A DNA stretch of 64,000 nucleotides from Paenibacillus sp. XY044 (GCF_002257645.1 NZ_NQMO01000003.1:779953-843952); one strand, 5' to 3'; shown: positions 34,250 through 43,531, counted from the first letter of the stretch. Notes: generated by a model from the sequence alone, not told the origin. Program-made: numbers and translations.

Positions 34250-35011
34250 ATGAACACACAAAGAAAAATCGCATTGATCACGGGAGGAAGCCGCGGGCTA
34301 GGGCGAAATACTGCACTGAACCTTGCTCAACAGGGAGTAGACATTATTTTCACTTACAAATCAAGCAAAGATGAAGCGGAGAAGGTTGTTACTCTTGTAA
34401 AAGAAGCAGGCAGCAGCGCGATCGCAATACAGCTTGATACTGGAAATACGAATGCTTTTGAATCGTTTGTTCAAAAATTAAATGAGGCACTAGGCAAACT
34501 GGGAGCGGAGCGATTCGATTATCTTGTGAACAATGCCGGAACCTCACATCACAACTCCATCGAAAGTACAACAGAAGAGGAATTGGATGCACTTTACAAT
34601 GTCCATTTTAAAGGTGTGTTTTTTCTCACGCAAAAGCTGCTTCCATTCATCCATGATGGCGGAAGGATTGTGAACATCTCTACGGGTCTTACGCGTTTCT
34701 CCGCACCAGGGAGTGGAGCATACGCGTCGATGAAAGGTGCGATTGAGGTTCTGACAAGATACCTTGCCCAAGAACTGGGACCGCGCAACATTACAGTGAA
34801 CACGGTCGCTCCTGGTGCAATAGGTACGGATTTTAGTGGAGGGATGGTACGCGATAATTTGGAGGTCAACAAGCGCATTGCCAGTGTTACCGCTCTTGGG
34901 CGTGCTGGCGTGCCAGATGACATTGGCCCTATGATTGCTTCTTTGCTCTCAGATAGCAATCGCTGGGTGAATGCACAGCGTATTGAAGTATCAGGCGGGA
35001 TGGCGCTCTAA
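34250..35011 (+). CDS. Short-chain dehydrogenase/reductase
   Basis: The 253-residue protein has the cofactor motif TGGSRGLGRN, the NNAG motif (DYLVNNAGTSHH), catalytic Ser (VNISTGLTRF) and YASMKGA for the Tyr-x-x-x-Lys pair. It ends in WVNAQRIEVSGGMAL. The Arg after the first glycines suggests NADPH preference. It is the target of the divergent MerR regulator and ends at its own terminator. The substrate is likely an aldehyde or ketone but is not defined. Confidence 0.9.
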   Translation: MNTQRKIALITGGSRGLGRNTALNLAQQGVDIIFTYKSSKDEAEKVVTLVKEAGSSAIAIQLDTGNTNAFESFVQKLNEALGKLGAERFDYLVNNAGTSHHNSIESTTEEELDALYNVHFKGVFFLTQKLLPFIHDGGRIVNISTGLTRFSAPGSGAYASMKGAIEVLTRYLAQELGPRNITVNTVAPGAIGTDFSGGMVRDNLEVNKRIASVTALGRAGVPDDIGPMIASLLSDSNRWVNAQRIEVSGGMAL

Positions 35012-35024
35012 TCACCGTAAGTCA

Positions 35025-35068
35025 TGGGGCTGTCTCAGAAGACAGCATGAGCAGCCCCGACTTTTTTA
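35025..35068 (+). terminator. Terminator of the SDR gene
   Basis: GGGGCTG pairs with CAGCCCC, with an inner alternative hairpin CTGTCT/AGACAG, followed by CTTTTTT. Confidence 0.75.
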
Positions 35069-35098
35069 GAACAAAAATTGTCTATTAGTCTATCAGGT

Positions 35099-35566
35099 TC
35101 ATTGATTCTCCCGACAGGCTTTCTTTACCCTTTCAATTTGAGCAAGGTGATTACGGACATGTTCGACCCGGTATACCAATAATTGCTTAAAAGTGAACCG
35201 CGCCTGGTCGACATATACACCCACCCGCTCACTTTGTTCACTAGTTAGATGGTCTAGAATGGTCTGCATACTGAGACGCAGCATTTTGAACAGAAGCAGA
35301 TACTGTTCGCGATCCAATAAATCATAACCTAGGTTATTCGCCCATGCGTCCTGATCAAATGAAATCAGAGTCGGCTCATCTTCCGCCAAGACTTTTTTTA
35401 GTCGGGATGTGGATGACATCTCTGAATCTGTCACGTGAATGAGGATTTGGTGAATGCTCCATTTGTCCGGTGCAGGCTTGTAACGAAGCTCCTCCTCCGT
35501 CAATCCTTCGATGGCCTCCCGCAGCATTGCGTATCCTGAGGCATATTCCTTAATGATGTCCTCCAA
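35099..35566 (-). CDS. DinB-family protein
   Basis: A TTG start at 35566 with GGAGG at a seven-base gap is preferred over the ATG at 35599, which has no site. The 155-residue product has the DinB_2 pattern: ELRYKPAPDKWSIHQILIHVTDSE with the first metal His, and the C-terminal YRVEHVRNHLAQIERV with the His pair. It is a putative metal-dependent hydrolase or thiol transferase. It is not closely similar to the DinB protein at 25847. Confidence 0.82.
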   Translation of the reverse strand: MEDIIKEYASGYAMLREAIEGLTEEELRYKPAPDKWSIHQILIHVTDSEMSSTSRLKKVLAEDEPTLISFDQDAWANNLGYDLLDREQYLLLFKMLRLSMQTILDHLTSEQSERVGVYVDQARFTFKQLLVYRVEHVRNHLAQIERVKKACRENQ

Positions 35567-35754
35567 TTCAATTCCTCCAATCCTTAAGTAAACTTTCATA
35601 TATTAATAACATCTAAATAAGGTGTTCTTGATTCTAGCTAAATAATCCTTTTATTTCTTTCAACTAACCAAACAGTTAGCTGGACGAGCGTCATATGATT
35701 TGGCACGGACATGCAAACTATTAAGTAAATTGTATATCGGGAAGTACCAAACGA

Positions 35755-35787
35755 CACGGATGAAGTTTCCTTCATCCGTGGTTTTTA
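35755..35787 (+). terminator. Terminator with no gene before it
   Basis: CACGGATGAAG pairs exactly with CTTCATCCGTG, followed by GTTTTT. No plus-strand gene lies between 35068 and here, so it may end a small RNA or mark a lost gene. The rest of the 35567-35893 gap is A/T-rich with no other signal I can defend. Confidence 0.6.
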
Positions 35788-35893
35788 AGAAACAGGTTAT
35801 GTTAAATCATGTTGTTGATATTTGAGAGCTTTCGTTCAATTGTGTGATATTATGGTCGAAGATGATTACTTTTGAAAGAGGGGGATTGGGAGT

Positions 35894-36307
35894 ATGTCAG
35901 AGGACAATATTCGATACGAACAAGTGAAAATTATTTGTGCAGAAGATTGTGGAAACGCACCAAAAAAAGAATTACTTAGAGCGTTTAATGTTGCCTTTGT
36001 TTGCAACGATATTGACTTTATCATTGAGAACATCATAGAAGATATCCAATGGAATTTTATCGGTAGCAATAAATTACAAGGGAAGGATCAAGTCTGCAGA
36101 ATGCTTGAAAAACTGAATGACAAAACGCCAACTGAGTTAGTTATAAGCAATATAATAACGCATGGATATTCCGGATCTTTAAATGGCATCCTAAACCTCG
36201 AAAGCAATATTAGCTACGCTTTCTGTAATATATATCGTTTCAATAGCAGTTTAAACAAAACAAAAATTAAGGAAATTACTTCTTTTATCATTGACATTTC
36301 AAAATAA
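35894..36307 (+). CDS. SnoaL/NTF2-like protein
   Basis: The 137-residue protein (MSEDNIRYEQVKIICAEDCG...) contains ELLRAFNVAFVCNDIDFIIENIIEDIQWNFIGSNKLQGKDQV. That is the alpha-helix plus beta pattern of SnoaL-like nuclear-transport-factor-2 folds. A good GAAAGAGGGGGATTGGGAGT precedes the start. The gene is clearly more A/T-rich than its neighbours, which suggests recent acquisition. The function is unknown. Confidence 0.7.
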   Translation: MSEDNIRYEQVKIICAEDCGNAPKKELLRAFNVAFVCNDIDFIIENIIEDIQWNFIGSNKLQGKDQVCRMLEKLNDKTPTELVISNIITHGYSGSLNGILNLESNISYAFCNIYRFNSSLNKTKIKEITSFIIDISK

Positions 36308-36333
36308 TAAACGAGAAATGAGAGCTAAATCAG

Positions 36334-36364
36334 CCGCCTTTCCATTAGGCGGTTTCTTTTTTTA
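36334..36364 (+). terminator. Terminator of the SnoaL-like gene
   Basis: CCGCCT pairs with AGGCGG around a seven-base loop, followed by TTTCTTTTTTT. Confidence 0.8.
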
Positions 36365-36407
36365 TCGAAAATCAACAGTTTGATTTAATGCAAGTATCAT
36401 ACAAATT

Positions 36408-37004
36408 TCAACCGTTGTGATCAAGACATGGTGTATTGCGTATATATGTGGTCAGCATTCTCGCTATATCTTCGGGAGGCATTGAACGATCCGTCATAAA
36501 CCAGTGTTGTATAATTCCAAACTGCGCATTGCCCAAATAAGCAATTGCATAGTCCGTAAATAGGCGGCTTTCATCATTCGTATAAGATGGATCTCGTTTC
36601 AGATTTTCATACAAGCGTGTGCCTACCAAATACTGGAGCCGTTCTTTTAATTCAGCTGGAGATTCCGAATGAAATAGTGCTTTAAAAAAGCTGGCATGCT
36701 TATTCATATATTGAAAGGCTTGGGTAATAGGCGGAAAAGCTTCTTGATCAGGATGGTGCACCAACTCCTGAATAGGGATAGGTTCAAAAACACTCAATAG
36801 TCCTTTAATAAACTCCGTTTCCTCAATCAGATGAAAAATATCCCTATAATGCAAATAAAACGTACCCCGATTTATTCCTGCTTTGTCACAAAGGTTTTTA
36901 ACGGTTAACCCTTTAATACCTTCTTTCTCTAAAATAGACAACAATGCGTTCTCCATTAGCATACGACTGCGGATCACTCTCAAATCCGTACGATTTTCGA
37001 CCAT
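36408..37004 (-). CDS. TetR-family regulator
   Basis: The start MVENRTDLRVIRSRMLMENALL follows GGGAGGTAAACC; a further upstream ATG overlaps that site. The 198-residue protein has the helix-turn-helix GIKGLTVKNLCDKAGINRGTFYLHYRDIFHLIEE and a C-terminal TetR_C_7-like domain. It is divergent from the aldo/keto reductase, with a 13-bp palindrome between them, so it probably represses both. Confidence 0.88.
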   Translation of the reverse strand: MVENRTDLRVIRSRMLMENALLSILEKEGIKGLTVKNLCDKAGINRGTFYLHYRDIFHLIEETEFIKGLLSVFEPIPIQELVHHPDQEAFPPITQAFQYMNKHASFFKALFHSESPAELKERLQYLVGTRLYENLKRDPSYTNDESRLFTDYAIAYLGNAQFGIIQHWFMTDRSMPPEDIARMLTTYIRNTPCLDHNG

Positions 37005-37041
37005 TGGTTTACCTCCCATGATGAATGTTGGTATTTATTTA

Positions 37042-37054
37042 TCAACAATGTTGA
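37042..37054. promoter_or_regulatory. Probable TetR operator
   Basis: TCAACA-a-TGTTGA is a perfect palindrome in the divergent gap, with another half-site TCAAC at about 37069. Confidence 0.6.
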
Positions 37055-37190
37055 CGTTGTATCTATTAATCAACACTCGGCCTTTTATGTTCATTGAACT
37101 CCCCGACATGCTTGATTATAATTGCTCCTATAGCCTTAATCAACACGTGTTCATTACCTTTGGGCTGTTTCAATTTTAAGGAGGAAAACC

Positions 37191-38222
37191 ATGGAATATA
37201 GATATCTTGGAAAGACGGGTACCAAAGTCAGCGCATTTGGATTAGGCGGATCCAGTTTTGGATCAAGGGCAAGCGAAGAAGAGAGCATAAAAATGATTGA
37301 TGAGGCATTGGACTTTGGCATCAATCTGATCGATACATCTAACAGATACGGAAAGGGGGAATCGGAACGCATTATCGGAAAAGCGATTAAGAACAAACGG
37401 CAAAATGTCATATTAGCTTCTAAATTTGGTGCGGAGGCTACACATGAATTAAATCATAGTGGTGCATCTCGCCGCTCAATACGAACCGCTGTTGAACAAA
37501 GTCTAATCCGTTTGCAGACCGATTATATAGACCTTTATCAGCTCCATCTTCCTTTTGAATTTGTTGCTTATGAGGAGATTCTATTAACGTTGAACGATTT
37601 GGTGAAGGAAGGGAAAATCCATCATATCGGTACTTCAAATCACCTGGGTTGGCAAATGGTTCAGGCACAAGCCATTAGTGATCGATATCATATTCAGCGA
37701 TTTGTAAGTGAACAAACCCCATATTCTATGATCAATCGGCGAATGGAATTTGAACTTGCTGAAGTCGCTAAACAATATGACCTTTCTCTATTTGTGTACA
37801 GTCCTTTATCTGGTGGCTTGCTAACTGGAAAGTACAAGGCTGGTCAGGCCGCGCAAAGCGATTCACGCGCTGCCACATTAAAAGGATATGCAGATATGTT
37901 AGATCCTGAGTTAGCTGAAAATGAATATAAGTTTAAGATCATTGAAAAGCTGCAAAAGCTCGCAAATGAGGCGGGAATTCTACTAGCGGATATGGCCATA
38001 GCTTTTACCCAAAGTCATCCGTCCGTCACATCAACTCTCTGGGGGCCACGTAATTCAGAGCAATTAATAGCCTATATTTCGGGCGCAGATTTGAAGCTCG
38101 GCACGGATGTATTGGATGCGATTGATGTCATTGTCCCACCAGGCAAACGGATCGATGACAAAGAACAAACCTGGACTCCGGAGTGGATGAGTGCCGAACG
38201 GCGCAGACGACATATAAACTGA
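37191..38222 (+). CDS. Aldo/keto reductase
   Basis: The 343-residue protein follows the family pattern: MEYRYLGKTGTKVSAFGLGG, the catalytic-tyrosine region FGINLIDTSNRYGKGESE (Asp and Tyr), the catalytic Lys in VILASKFG, and DYIDLYQLHLPF with the active-site His. It reduces aldehydes or ketones with NADPH. GGAGG at 37180 precedes the start. It is controlled by the divergent TetR protein and ends at a very strong terminator. Confidence 0.9.
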   Translation: MEYRYLGKTGTKVSAFGLGGSSFGSRASEEESIKMIDEALDFGINLIDTSNRYGKGESERIIGKAIKNKRQNVILASKFGAEATHELNHSGASRRSIRTAVEQSLIRLQTDYIDLYQLHLPFEFVAYEEILLTLNDLVKEGKIHHIGTSNHLGWQMVQAQAISDRYHIQRFVSEQTPYSMINRRMEFELAEVAKQYDLSLFVYSPLSGGLLTGKYKAGQAAQSDSRAATLKGYADMLDPELAENEYKFKIIEKLQKLANEAGILLADMAIAFTQSHPSVTSTLWGPRNSEQLIAYISGADLKLGTDVLDAIDVIVPPGKRIDDKEQTWTPEWMSAERRRRHIN

Positions 38223-38253
38223 AGCGTCATTGGAGAGGAACATTGTGAGATCA

Positions 38254-38294
38254 AATAACGGCAGCCGATCATACGATCGGCTGCCGTTATTTAT
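38254..38294. terminator. Strong bidirectional terminator
   Basis: AATAACGGCAGCCGATC (38254-38270) pairs perfectly with GATCGGCTGCCGTTATT (38275-38291) around a four-base loop. It separates the reductase from the convergent epoxide hydrolase. Confidence 0.85.
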
Positions 38295-38333
38295 TGAAGC
38301 ACGGGGATGCCACAGATTGGCATTTGATGCTTA

Positions 38334-39494
38334 TTAATGATTCTTTTTCACTCTTAAAGGCCTGTAGAAGGCACGGATGTCCTGGGCCAGAAGCTCGGGT
38401 TCTTCCATAGCGGTAAAATGTCCGCCGCGGGGCAGCGAAGTCCAGCGAGTTACATTTAGGTTGCGTACAGCCCATTCTTTGGGCGGCAGCAAAATATCTG
38501 CAGGGAACAAAGCGATGCCTGTCGGTACCTCTATATAGCCCAATGGCGGTAAAGAATGGGAATTTTCATAATACATCCGTGCGGACGAACCGATCGTGTT
38601 CGTAACCCAATACATCATCATATGAGTGATGAGTTCGTCATCGCTGAATTTTTGCTGGAGGTTACCGTGACAATCGCTCCATGCACGGTATTTTTCCATG
38701 ATCCAGCCAGCCAAACCTGCCGGTGAATCGGTAAGTCCATAAGCAAGGCTTTGGGGTCGAGTCGATTGAAGGGACATATAGCCCCCTTCCTGAGCAATCC
38801 ATTCCGCAGCGCCTTTCTTGTATCGCAGTTCTTCTTCCGTAAGCTTTGCCTGATCAGATGAAGTCATGAGATCCCTTATAATGCCGATATCCGTTAAGTG
38901 GATGCCAAATAACAGCTTAGGGTGGCTTTGTGCCAGGTATCTTGTAACTCCGGAGCCAATATCCCCGCCAGCGGCAGCGAATTTTTGGTAGCCTAATTCT
39001 TCCGTCATGAGCTTAGCCCACATTTCCGAGACGCGAAAATTGTTGACGCCAGCATGTTTGGGGCGGCCGGAGAACCCAAACCCGGGTAATGAGGGGACAA
39101 TCACGTCAAAAGAGTCCTCCGGGTTACCGCCGTAGCTGGCTGGGTCGGTAAGAAGAGGAATGATCTTTTCGTAACGAAGGTAACTGTCGGGCCATCCGTG
39201 GGTAAGAATAATGGGCAAGGGGTTTGGCCCTTTACCACGCTCATGTACGAAATGCACGTCTATGCCGTCGATATTGCAGCAAAACTGGGACAAGCGGTTC
39301 AACTTGGTTTCTTGGGCACGCCAATCATAATGGTCCTTCCAATACGAAACGAGCGACATTAAATAACTTAATTCTGTACCTCGTTCCCATTCCTCGTTTT
39401 CTACTTGATCCGGCCAACGAGTGTGATGCAGTCTGTATTTTAGATCGTCAAGGATCTCGTCAGAGACATGAATATGAAAACGTTCAATAGCCAT
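38334..39494 (-). CDS. Epoxide hydrolase (microsomal type)
   Basis: The 386-residue protein has the N-terminal EHN domain (RFHIHVSDEILDDLKYRLHHTRWPDQ), the oxyanion motif THGWPDSYL, the nucleophile Asp in AAGGDIGSGV, and the catalytic His in PRGGHFTAMEEPELL. It is a cytoplasmic alpha/beta-hydrolase that opens epoxides to diols. AAGGAGGG lies upstream of the ATG. The divergent AraC regulator at 39602 is its likely controller. Confidence 0.9.
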   Translation of the reverse strand: MAIERFHIHVSDEILDDLKYRLHHTRWPDQVENEEWERGTELSYLMSLVSYWKDHYDWRAQETKLNRLSQFCCNIDGIDVHFVHERGKGPNPLPIILTHGWPDSYLRYEKIIPLLTDPASYGGNPEDSFDVIVPSLPGFGFSGRPKHAGVNNFRVSEMWAKLMTEELGYQKFAAAGGDIGSGVTRYLAQSHPKLLFGIHLTDIGIIRDLMTSSDQAKLTEEELRYKKGAAEWIAQEGGYMSLQSTRPQSLAYGLTDSPAGLAGWIMEKYRAWSDCHGNLQQKFSDDELITHMMMYWVTNTIGSSARMYYENSHSLPPLGYIEVPTGIALFPADILLPPKEWAVRNLNVTRWTSLPRGGHFTAMEEPELLAQDIRAFYRPLRVKKNH

Positions 39495-39601
39495 TGTGGT
39501 TTCCCTCCTTTTGCTGTTGCACCGCTATTATATCCCTCACAATTGTGTGGTACACTGGCATAAATGAAGGATCTAACTATACTATTTGATAGGTGATTGC
39601 T

Positions 39602-40456
39602 ATGCCGCAAGTAGACCGACACAAAAACCGAACCGTGAATATTGAATTTGCTGCAGTGGAGGATTTTAGCGAGCTTCCTTATCCTGAACGTCTTACTCTG
39701 ATTTTCATTACGTCAGGAAGTATGAGCGGGACATTAAACGAACGGCCCATTTCCATTTCTGCTCCCGGTGTTCTTTGCTTGGCCGAAGATGATGACATGA
39801 ACGTCATGGAGAAACATAACGTTGCCGCACAATCTTTTCGTTTTCATCCCGAATTTCTGAACACCATCACTCTTTCCGAAACGCAGGTCTACATTCCGAC
39901 GGGGCCGAGAATACAAACAGGACTTTCGCTTTTTCAAAGGGATGATCCATATACAGCTGTACCCCGGATCACGGAGAAAGCGTATCCGCTTTTGTTCGAA
40001 TGGTTTTTTATATTAGGTATGGAAGTGCATGCGCAAAGCGATGCAAGCTGGGTGTGCCGAGTCAAAAAATACCTCATTCAAATTTTAGGCTTGCTGGAGG
40101 ATTTAAAACGAAATGGCGAACAATCGCCTGTTGATTCGGTGTTAGAATATATCCACACGAACTATTCCAGAAAGATATCTTTGGAAGATCTGACGAATTG
40201 CGCTCATTTAAACCGTGTGACATTGAATAAGCTGTTTCAGGAAAGATGCGGAAAAACAGCAATGGGCTACTTGCTTGCACACCGTTTGAAAGTTGCCTGT
40301 GAACTTTTAACGCATACAGGTATGAAGCTTGATGAAATTGCGCGCGCTACCGGATTTGAGTATGACACTTACTTTATCAAGCAATTTACGGCTAAAAAGG
40401 GGATGTCGCCTACAAAGTATAGGAACATCACTCGCAAGTTCGCCACGGCCCAATAG
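39602..40456 (+). CDS. AraC-family regulator
   Basis: The ATG at 39602 has AGGTG at a six-base gap; a GTG nine bases earlier is the alternative. The 284-residue product has an N-terminal cupin-like domain and C-terminal AraC helices: ISLEDLTNCAHLNRVTLNKLF, then LDEIARATGFEYDTYFIKQFTAKKGMSPTKYR. It is back to back with the epoxide hydrolase and probably activates it. The small gene at 40571 follows in the same direction. Confidence 0.87.
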   Translation: MPQVDRHKNRTVNIEFAAVEDFSELPYPERLTLIFITSGSMSGTLNERPISISAPGVLCLAEDDDMNVMEKHNVAAQSFRFHPEFLNTITLSETQVYIPTGPRIQTGLSLFQRDDPYTAVPRITEKAYPLLFEWFFILGMEVHAQSDASWVCRVKKYLIQILGLLEDLKRNGEQSPVDSVLEYIHTNYSRKISLEDLTNCAHLNRVTLNKLFQERCGKTAMGYLLAHRLKVACELLTHTGMKLDEIARATGFEYDTYFIKQFTAKKGMSPTKYRNITRKFATAQ

Positions 40457-40570
40457 AATTTGTAAATGATTGGCTTAGCCGAAAGAGCCGTCCAACCTGA
40501 ATTGACAGAGTCCAGCTTAACGATTAAGGTATTGGAGGATACAAGGTCATTTCATTTTTGGAGGATATTT

Positions 40571-40879
40571 ATGAATCAACGCTTTCGAATTACGAGATCC
40601 ATGCAGCCAAACGCTAGTGATCAAGAGATTTCATTGGAAGAATGCCAAGCTTATTTTTCATCCAAGCCTGATTTTACTTATCAGACGGTGCTGACCGTGA
40701 AAGGGGAGGAGAGCACGATGTCTATAGAAGGGGATTTCTTTATGTGGAAACATGGAGAAGCCCTAATTCCATTCAGGCACTATATGGGGGAGTTGTATGT
40801 AGCCGTCTCCCATCAAGAAATCGTGCCTCTCATGATGGAAATTGCAGGTGATCTTCGGGCGGATATCGCGGAAGGATAA
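40571..40879 (+). CDS. Small protein of unknown function, 102 residues
   Basis: The start MNQRFRITRSMQPNASDQEI follows TGGAGGATATTT; a longer frame exists but lacks a site. The product is acidic, with alternating beta-strand patterns (TYQTVLTVKGEESTMSIEGD, FMWKHGEALIPFRHY, ELYVAVSHQEIVPLMMEIAG). It has no membrane segment or cysteines. No family was recognised. It ends at a terminator of the repeated type. Confidence 0.65.
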   Translation: MNQRFRITRSMQPNASDQEISLEECQAYFSSKPDFTYQTVLTVKGEESTMSIEGDFFMWKHGEALIPFRHYMGELYVAVSHQEIVPLMMEIAGDLRADIAEG

Positions 40880-40895
40880 CAAGAACTTACAAATA

Positions 40896-40924
40896 AAAAA
40901 GCCGCAAAGCTGCGGCTTTTTTTG
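40896..40924. terminator. Terminator, copy 2 of the repeated GCCGCA type
   Basis: AAAAGCCGCA pairs with TGCGGCTTTT, with A and T tracts on both sides. It can serve the small gene and the convergent monooxygenase. Confidence 0.85.
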
Positions 40925-40942
40925 ATTTGTGATGACAAGCAC

Positions 40943-42085
40943 CTACACGAGGAACTTCTCAAGGAGATTTTTAATCTTGGTTACAGCATCGTCAGACAAC
41001 ATGAGTTGAATATTGTCATACGACATTCTGGCAGACTCGGATGAGTAGGTGTACATGTTGTGTTCGTAGGCTTCAATTGCTTTATCAAGCTCACCGGAAT
41101 GATGATCAATCGAAAGGGCTAACTCCGCGGCATCCCGCATCGCCAGATTGACTCCGTCCCCGGCAGGAGGCGCCAAATGCGCCGCATCGCCGATAAGCGT
41201 AACCCCCGGCTTGCTTACCCAGCGAAGAACAATAGGCAGCGTATAAATACGTCTTGCCGTTACATCTCCATCGGCACAGCGAATATAATTTTTCAGCGGC
41301 TCCGCCCAATCGTCGAAGTAAGTCAGCAGCTGCCGTCTGGCCTCCTCCGGCTGACCGAACGGAATTCCGCAATAATCCAGCCAATCCCGCTCAGCTCTAA
41401 ACGATAAACCGACTCTGATACGGCCATCTCCATTGAGTTGACCGCTGATGGCCTTGTGATCGCCAAGACCAAACATGCTGCCCCGCGAGTTAAAGGCAGC
41501 CAGTTCAGGATGCACTTCAGTGTCGATGCTGAGATCTATTCTACTTATACCCGTATATTCAGCCACGGCATCCGTAAGCAGGGGACGAACACGTGAGAAG
41601 GCTCCGTCCGCTCCGATGACAAGATCGGCGATATCGGTATGTCCGTTTTCAAAGTGCAATTCATGTTTGCCATCATCCGAAGGCAGCGCTTCGATCAGTT
41701 TATAACCGTAACGGATGCGTCCGGGTTCTATAGCGTTTAACAGAAGTTCACACAGGATGCCTCTATCAATTTCCGGACGGCTTCCCGGCATATTGTCGTC
41801 CGCGACGTTATTGATAAAGAGTTTGCCATGTTTATCGAAAAGGCGCATGTCTTGCCCTTCATACCGGGCTATCGACCGAAATTGCTCGAGTAATCCTGCT
41901 TCTCGAAGCGCTAGCTGCCCGGAATCCTCATGAATGTCCAACGAACCGCCTCGCAGGGCGTTTGTATCGCTTATTTCACGTTCGTAAACCGTGGAACGTA
42001 TACCCTTTTTTTGCAGAATAAGCGCAAGCATTAATCCGCCCGGCCCCCCGCCGATAATCGCAATACGTTGTTCCTTCGATGCCAT
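40943..42085 (-). CDS. TetX-like FAD-dependent monooxygenase
   Basis: The chosen start MASKEQRIAIIGGGPGGLML follows GAGGAGATGGTAGAT. The 380-residue product has the FAD motif IIGGGPGG, and RGGSLDIHEDSGQLALREAGLL corresponds closely to the [22 protein letters not shown] region of TetX. IGADGAFSRVRPLLTDA and LIGDAAHLAPPAGDGVNLAMRDAAEL follow, then the C-terminal helix (YEHNMYTYSSESA). The TetX group hydroxylates and destroys tetracyclines, but many relatives do not. The activity is an inference. It stands alone. Confidence 0.85.
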   Translation of the reverse strand: MASKEQRIAIIGGGPGGLMLALILQKKGIRSTVYEREISDTNALRGGSLDIHEDSGQLALREAGLLEQFRSIARYEGQDMRLFDKHGKLFINNVADDNMPGSRPEIDRGILCELLLNAIEPGRIRYGYKLIEALPSDDGKHELHFENGHTDIADLVIGADGAFSRVRPLLTDAVAEYTGISRIDLSIDTEVHPELAAFNSRGSMFGLGDHKAISGQLNGDGRIRVGLSFRAERDWLDYCGIPFGQPEEARRQLLTYFDDWAEPLKNYIRCADGDVTARRIYTLPIVLRWVSKPGVTLIGDAAHLAPPAGDGVNLAMRDAAELALSIDHHSGELDKAIEAYEHNMYTYSSESARMSYDNIQLMLSDDAVTKIKNLLEKFLV

Positions 42086-42197
42086 ATCTACCATCTCCTC
42101 ACAATCATCTTGTATCAGGATCATAGCCGACGTATATGAACTGAAGATGAACGAAGGTGAATCCGTGTAAAGCAAATAGCTGCACCTAATATTTGTC

Positions 42198-42227
42198 TTG
42201 ACAAATGCGTACAGACAGGAATATAGT
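42198..42227 (+). promoter_or_regulatory. Promoter of the zinc-starvation operon
   Basis: TTGACA (42198-42203) and TATAGT (42222-42227) are 18 bases apart. The Zur box begins 11 bases after the -10, so bound Zur would cover the start site. Confidence 0.8.
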
Positions 42228-42238
42228 TTTAAGCATGT

Positions 42239-42259
42239 TAATCGTAACGATTACGATTA
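42239..42259. promoter_or_regulatory. Zur box
   Basis: TAATCGTAAC-g-ATTACGATTA is a near-perfect 21-bp palindrome (nine of ten pairs) and matches the Bacillus Zur consensus built on TCGTAATnATTACGA. It places the downstream genes under zinc repression. Confidence 0.9.
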
Positions 42260-42304
42260 AAGAATTGTGCTGGTTTAACGCCATATAAGGAGGAGAAGTG
42301 AATC

Positions 42305-43510
42305 GTGTCCATGCTCGAACCAGAGGCAAGCCCCAAAATCCCTGTTACGGTGTTAAGCGGGTACCTCGGCGCAGGTAAAACGACCATCATGAATCATGTG
42401 CTCCATAACCGCGAGGGACTGCGTGTTGCTGTGATCGTCAATGATTTGAGCGAGGTTAATATCGATGCCGATTTGATCCGTGAAGGGGGAGGGTTATCCC
42501 GTACGGACGAGAAGCTGGTAGAAATGTCGAACGGGTGTATCTGCTGTACGCTGCGTGAAGATCTGTTGGTTGAGGTAGAGCGTCTGGCCAAAGAAAAGAA
42601 ATTTGACTACATTCTCATCGAATCGACCGGCATTGGCGAACCGATTCCGGTGGCCCAAACGTTTAGCTATGTAGACGAAGAGAACGGCATTGATCTGACG
42701 AAAATCACGAGGCTGGATACGATGGTTACCGTCGTTGATGCCCCTCAATTCTGGAAGGATTATTATTCGAATGAAAGCTTACAGGATCGTGGACAAGCCG
42801 TAGGCGAAGAGGACGATCGCGGAATCGTACATCTGCTGACGGATCAGATTGAATTTTGCGATGTGCTGATTATCAATAAGGTCGATTTGGTTTCCAGCGA
42901 AGAGCTGGAGCGGCTCGAGAAAGTACTTCGGGCCATGCAGCCGGATGCCAAGCTCATTCATTCGACGTATGGCCGGGTGGACCCGACTGAGATTTTAAAT
43001 ACCGGGAGATTTGATTTTGAAAGTGCGAGCCGGTCGGCCGGCTGGATTAAAGAGCTCCTCAAAGAGGAGCACACGCCGGAGACGGAGGAATATGGCATTC
43101 AATCCTTCGTCTACAAACGGAAAATACCCTTCCATGCGGAGAGGCTCATGCGCTGGATGGCACATTACCCGGAATCGATCGTCCGCTCCAAGGGACTGAT
43201 GTGGCTGGCAACCCGAAATCAAACGGCCATTTCTTTCAGCCATGCAGGGACTTCCAAGCAGTTGTCCCCCGCTGGATTATGGGTCGCCTCGTTAAGCAAG
43301 GAAGAGCTCGCGTATCATTTTGGCAGTGATCTTCCCAAAACGCCGGATTGGGACGATGAATGGGGCGATCGCGTAACCAAACTCGTATTTATCGGGATCG
43401 ATATGAATCGCGATAACATCGAGCGCAGCCTGGATGAGGCTTTACTGACGCCGGGAGAGATGAAGGGGAATTGGCGCAAACTGAAAGATCCTTTCCCCAA
43501 ATTCAGATAA
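42305..43510 (+). CDS. COG0523 GTPase, YciC/ZagA-type zinc metallochaperone
   Basis: It starts at GTG with AAGGAGGAG nine bases upstream. The 401-residue G3E GTPase has the P-loop SGYLGAGKT (19-27), the metal-binding CxCC in SNGCICCTLRED (Cys78, Cys80, Cys81), the Walker B/ESTG region, and the NKVD motif (IINKVDLV). The C-terminal CobW domain includes a SFSHAGTSKQLSPAGLW segment. Zur-controlled members hand zinc to essential enzymes under starvation. It heads a Zur-box operon with a zinc-free S14 protein, which strongly supports that role. Confidence 0.92.
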   Translation: MSMLEPEASPKIPVTVLSGYLGAGKTTIMNHVLHNREGLRVAVIVNDLSEVNIDADLIREGGGLSRTDEKLVEMSNGCICCTLREDLLVEVERLAKEKKFDYILIESTGIGEPIPVAQTFSYVDEENGIDLTKITRLDTMVTVVDAPQFWKDYYSNESLQDRGQAVGEEDDRGIVHLLTDQIEFCDVLIINKVDLVSSEELERLEKVLRAMQPDAKLIHSTYGRVDPTEILNTGRFDFESASRSAGWIKELLKEEHTPETEEYGIQSFVYKRKIPFHAERLMRWMAHYPESIVRSKGLMWLATRNQTAISFSHAGTSKQLSPAGLWVASLSKEELAYHFGSDLPKTPDWDDEWGDRVTKLVFIGIDMNRDNIERSLDEALLTPGEMKGNWRKLKDPFPKFR

Positions 43511-43531
43511 AACGATAGGAGTGGAAAATAA

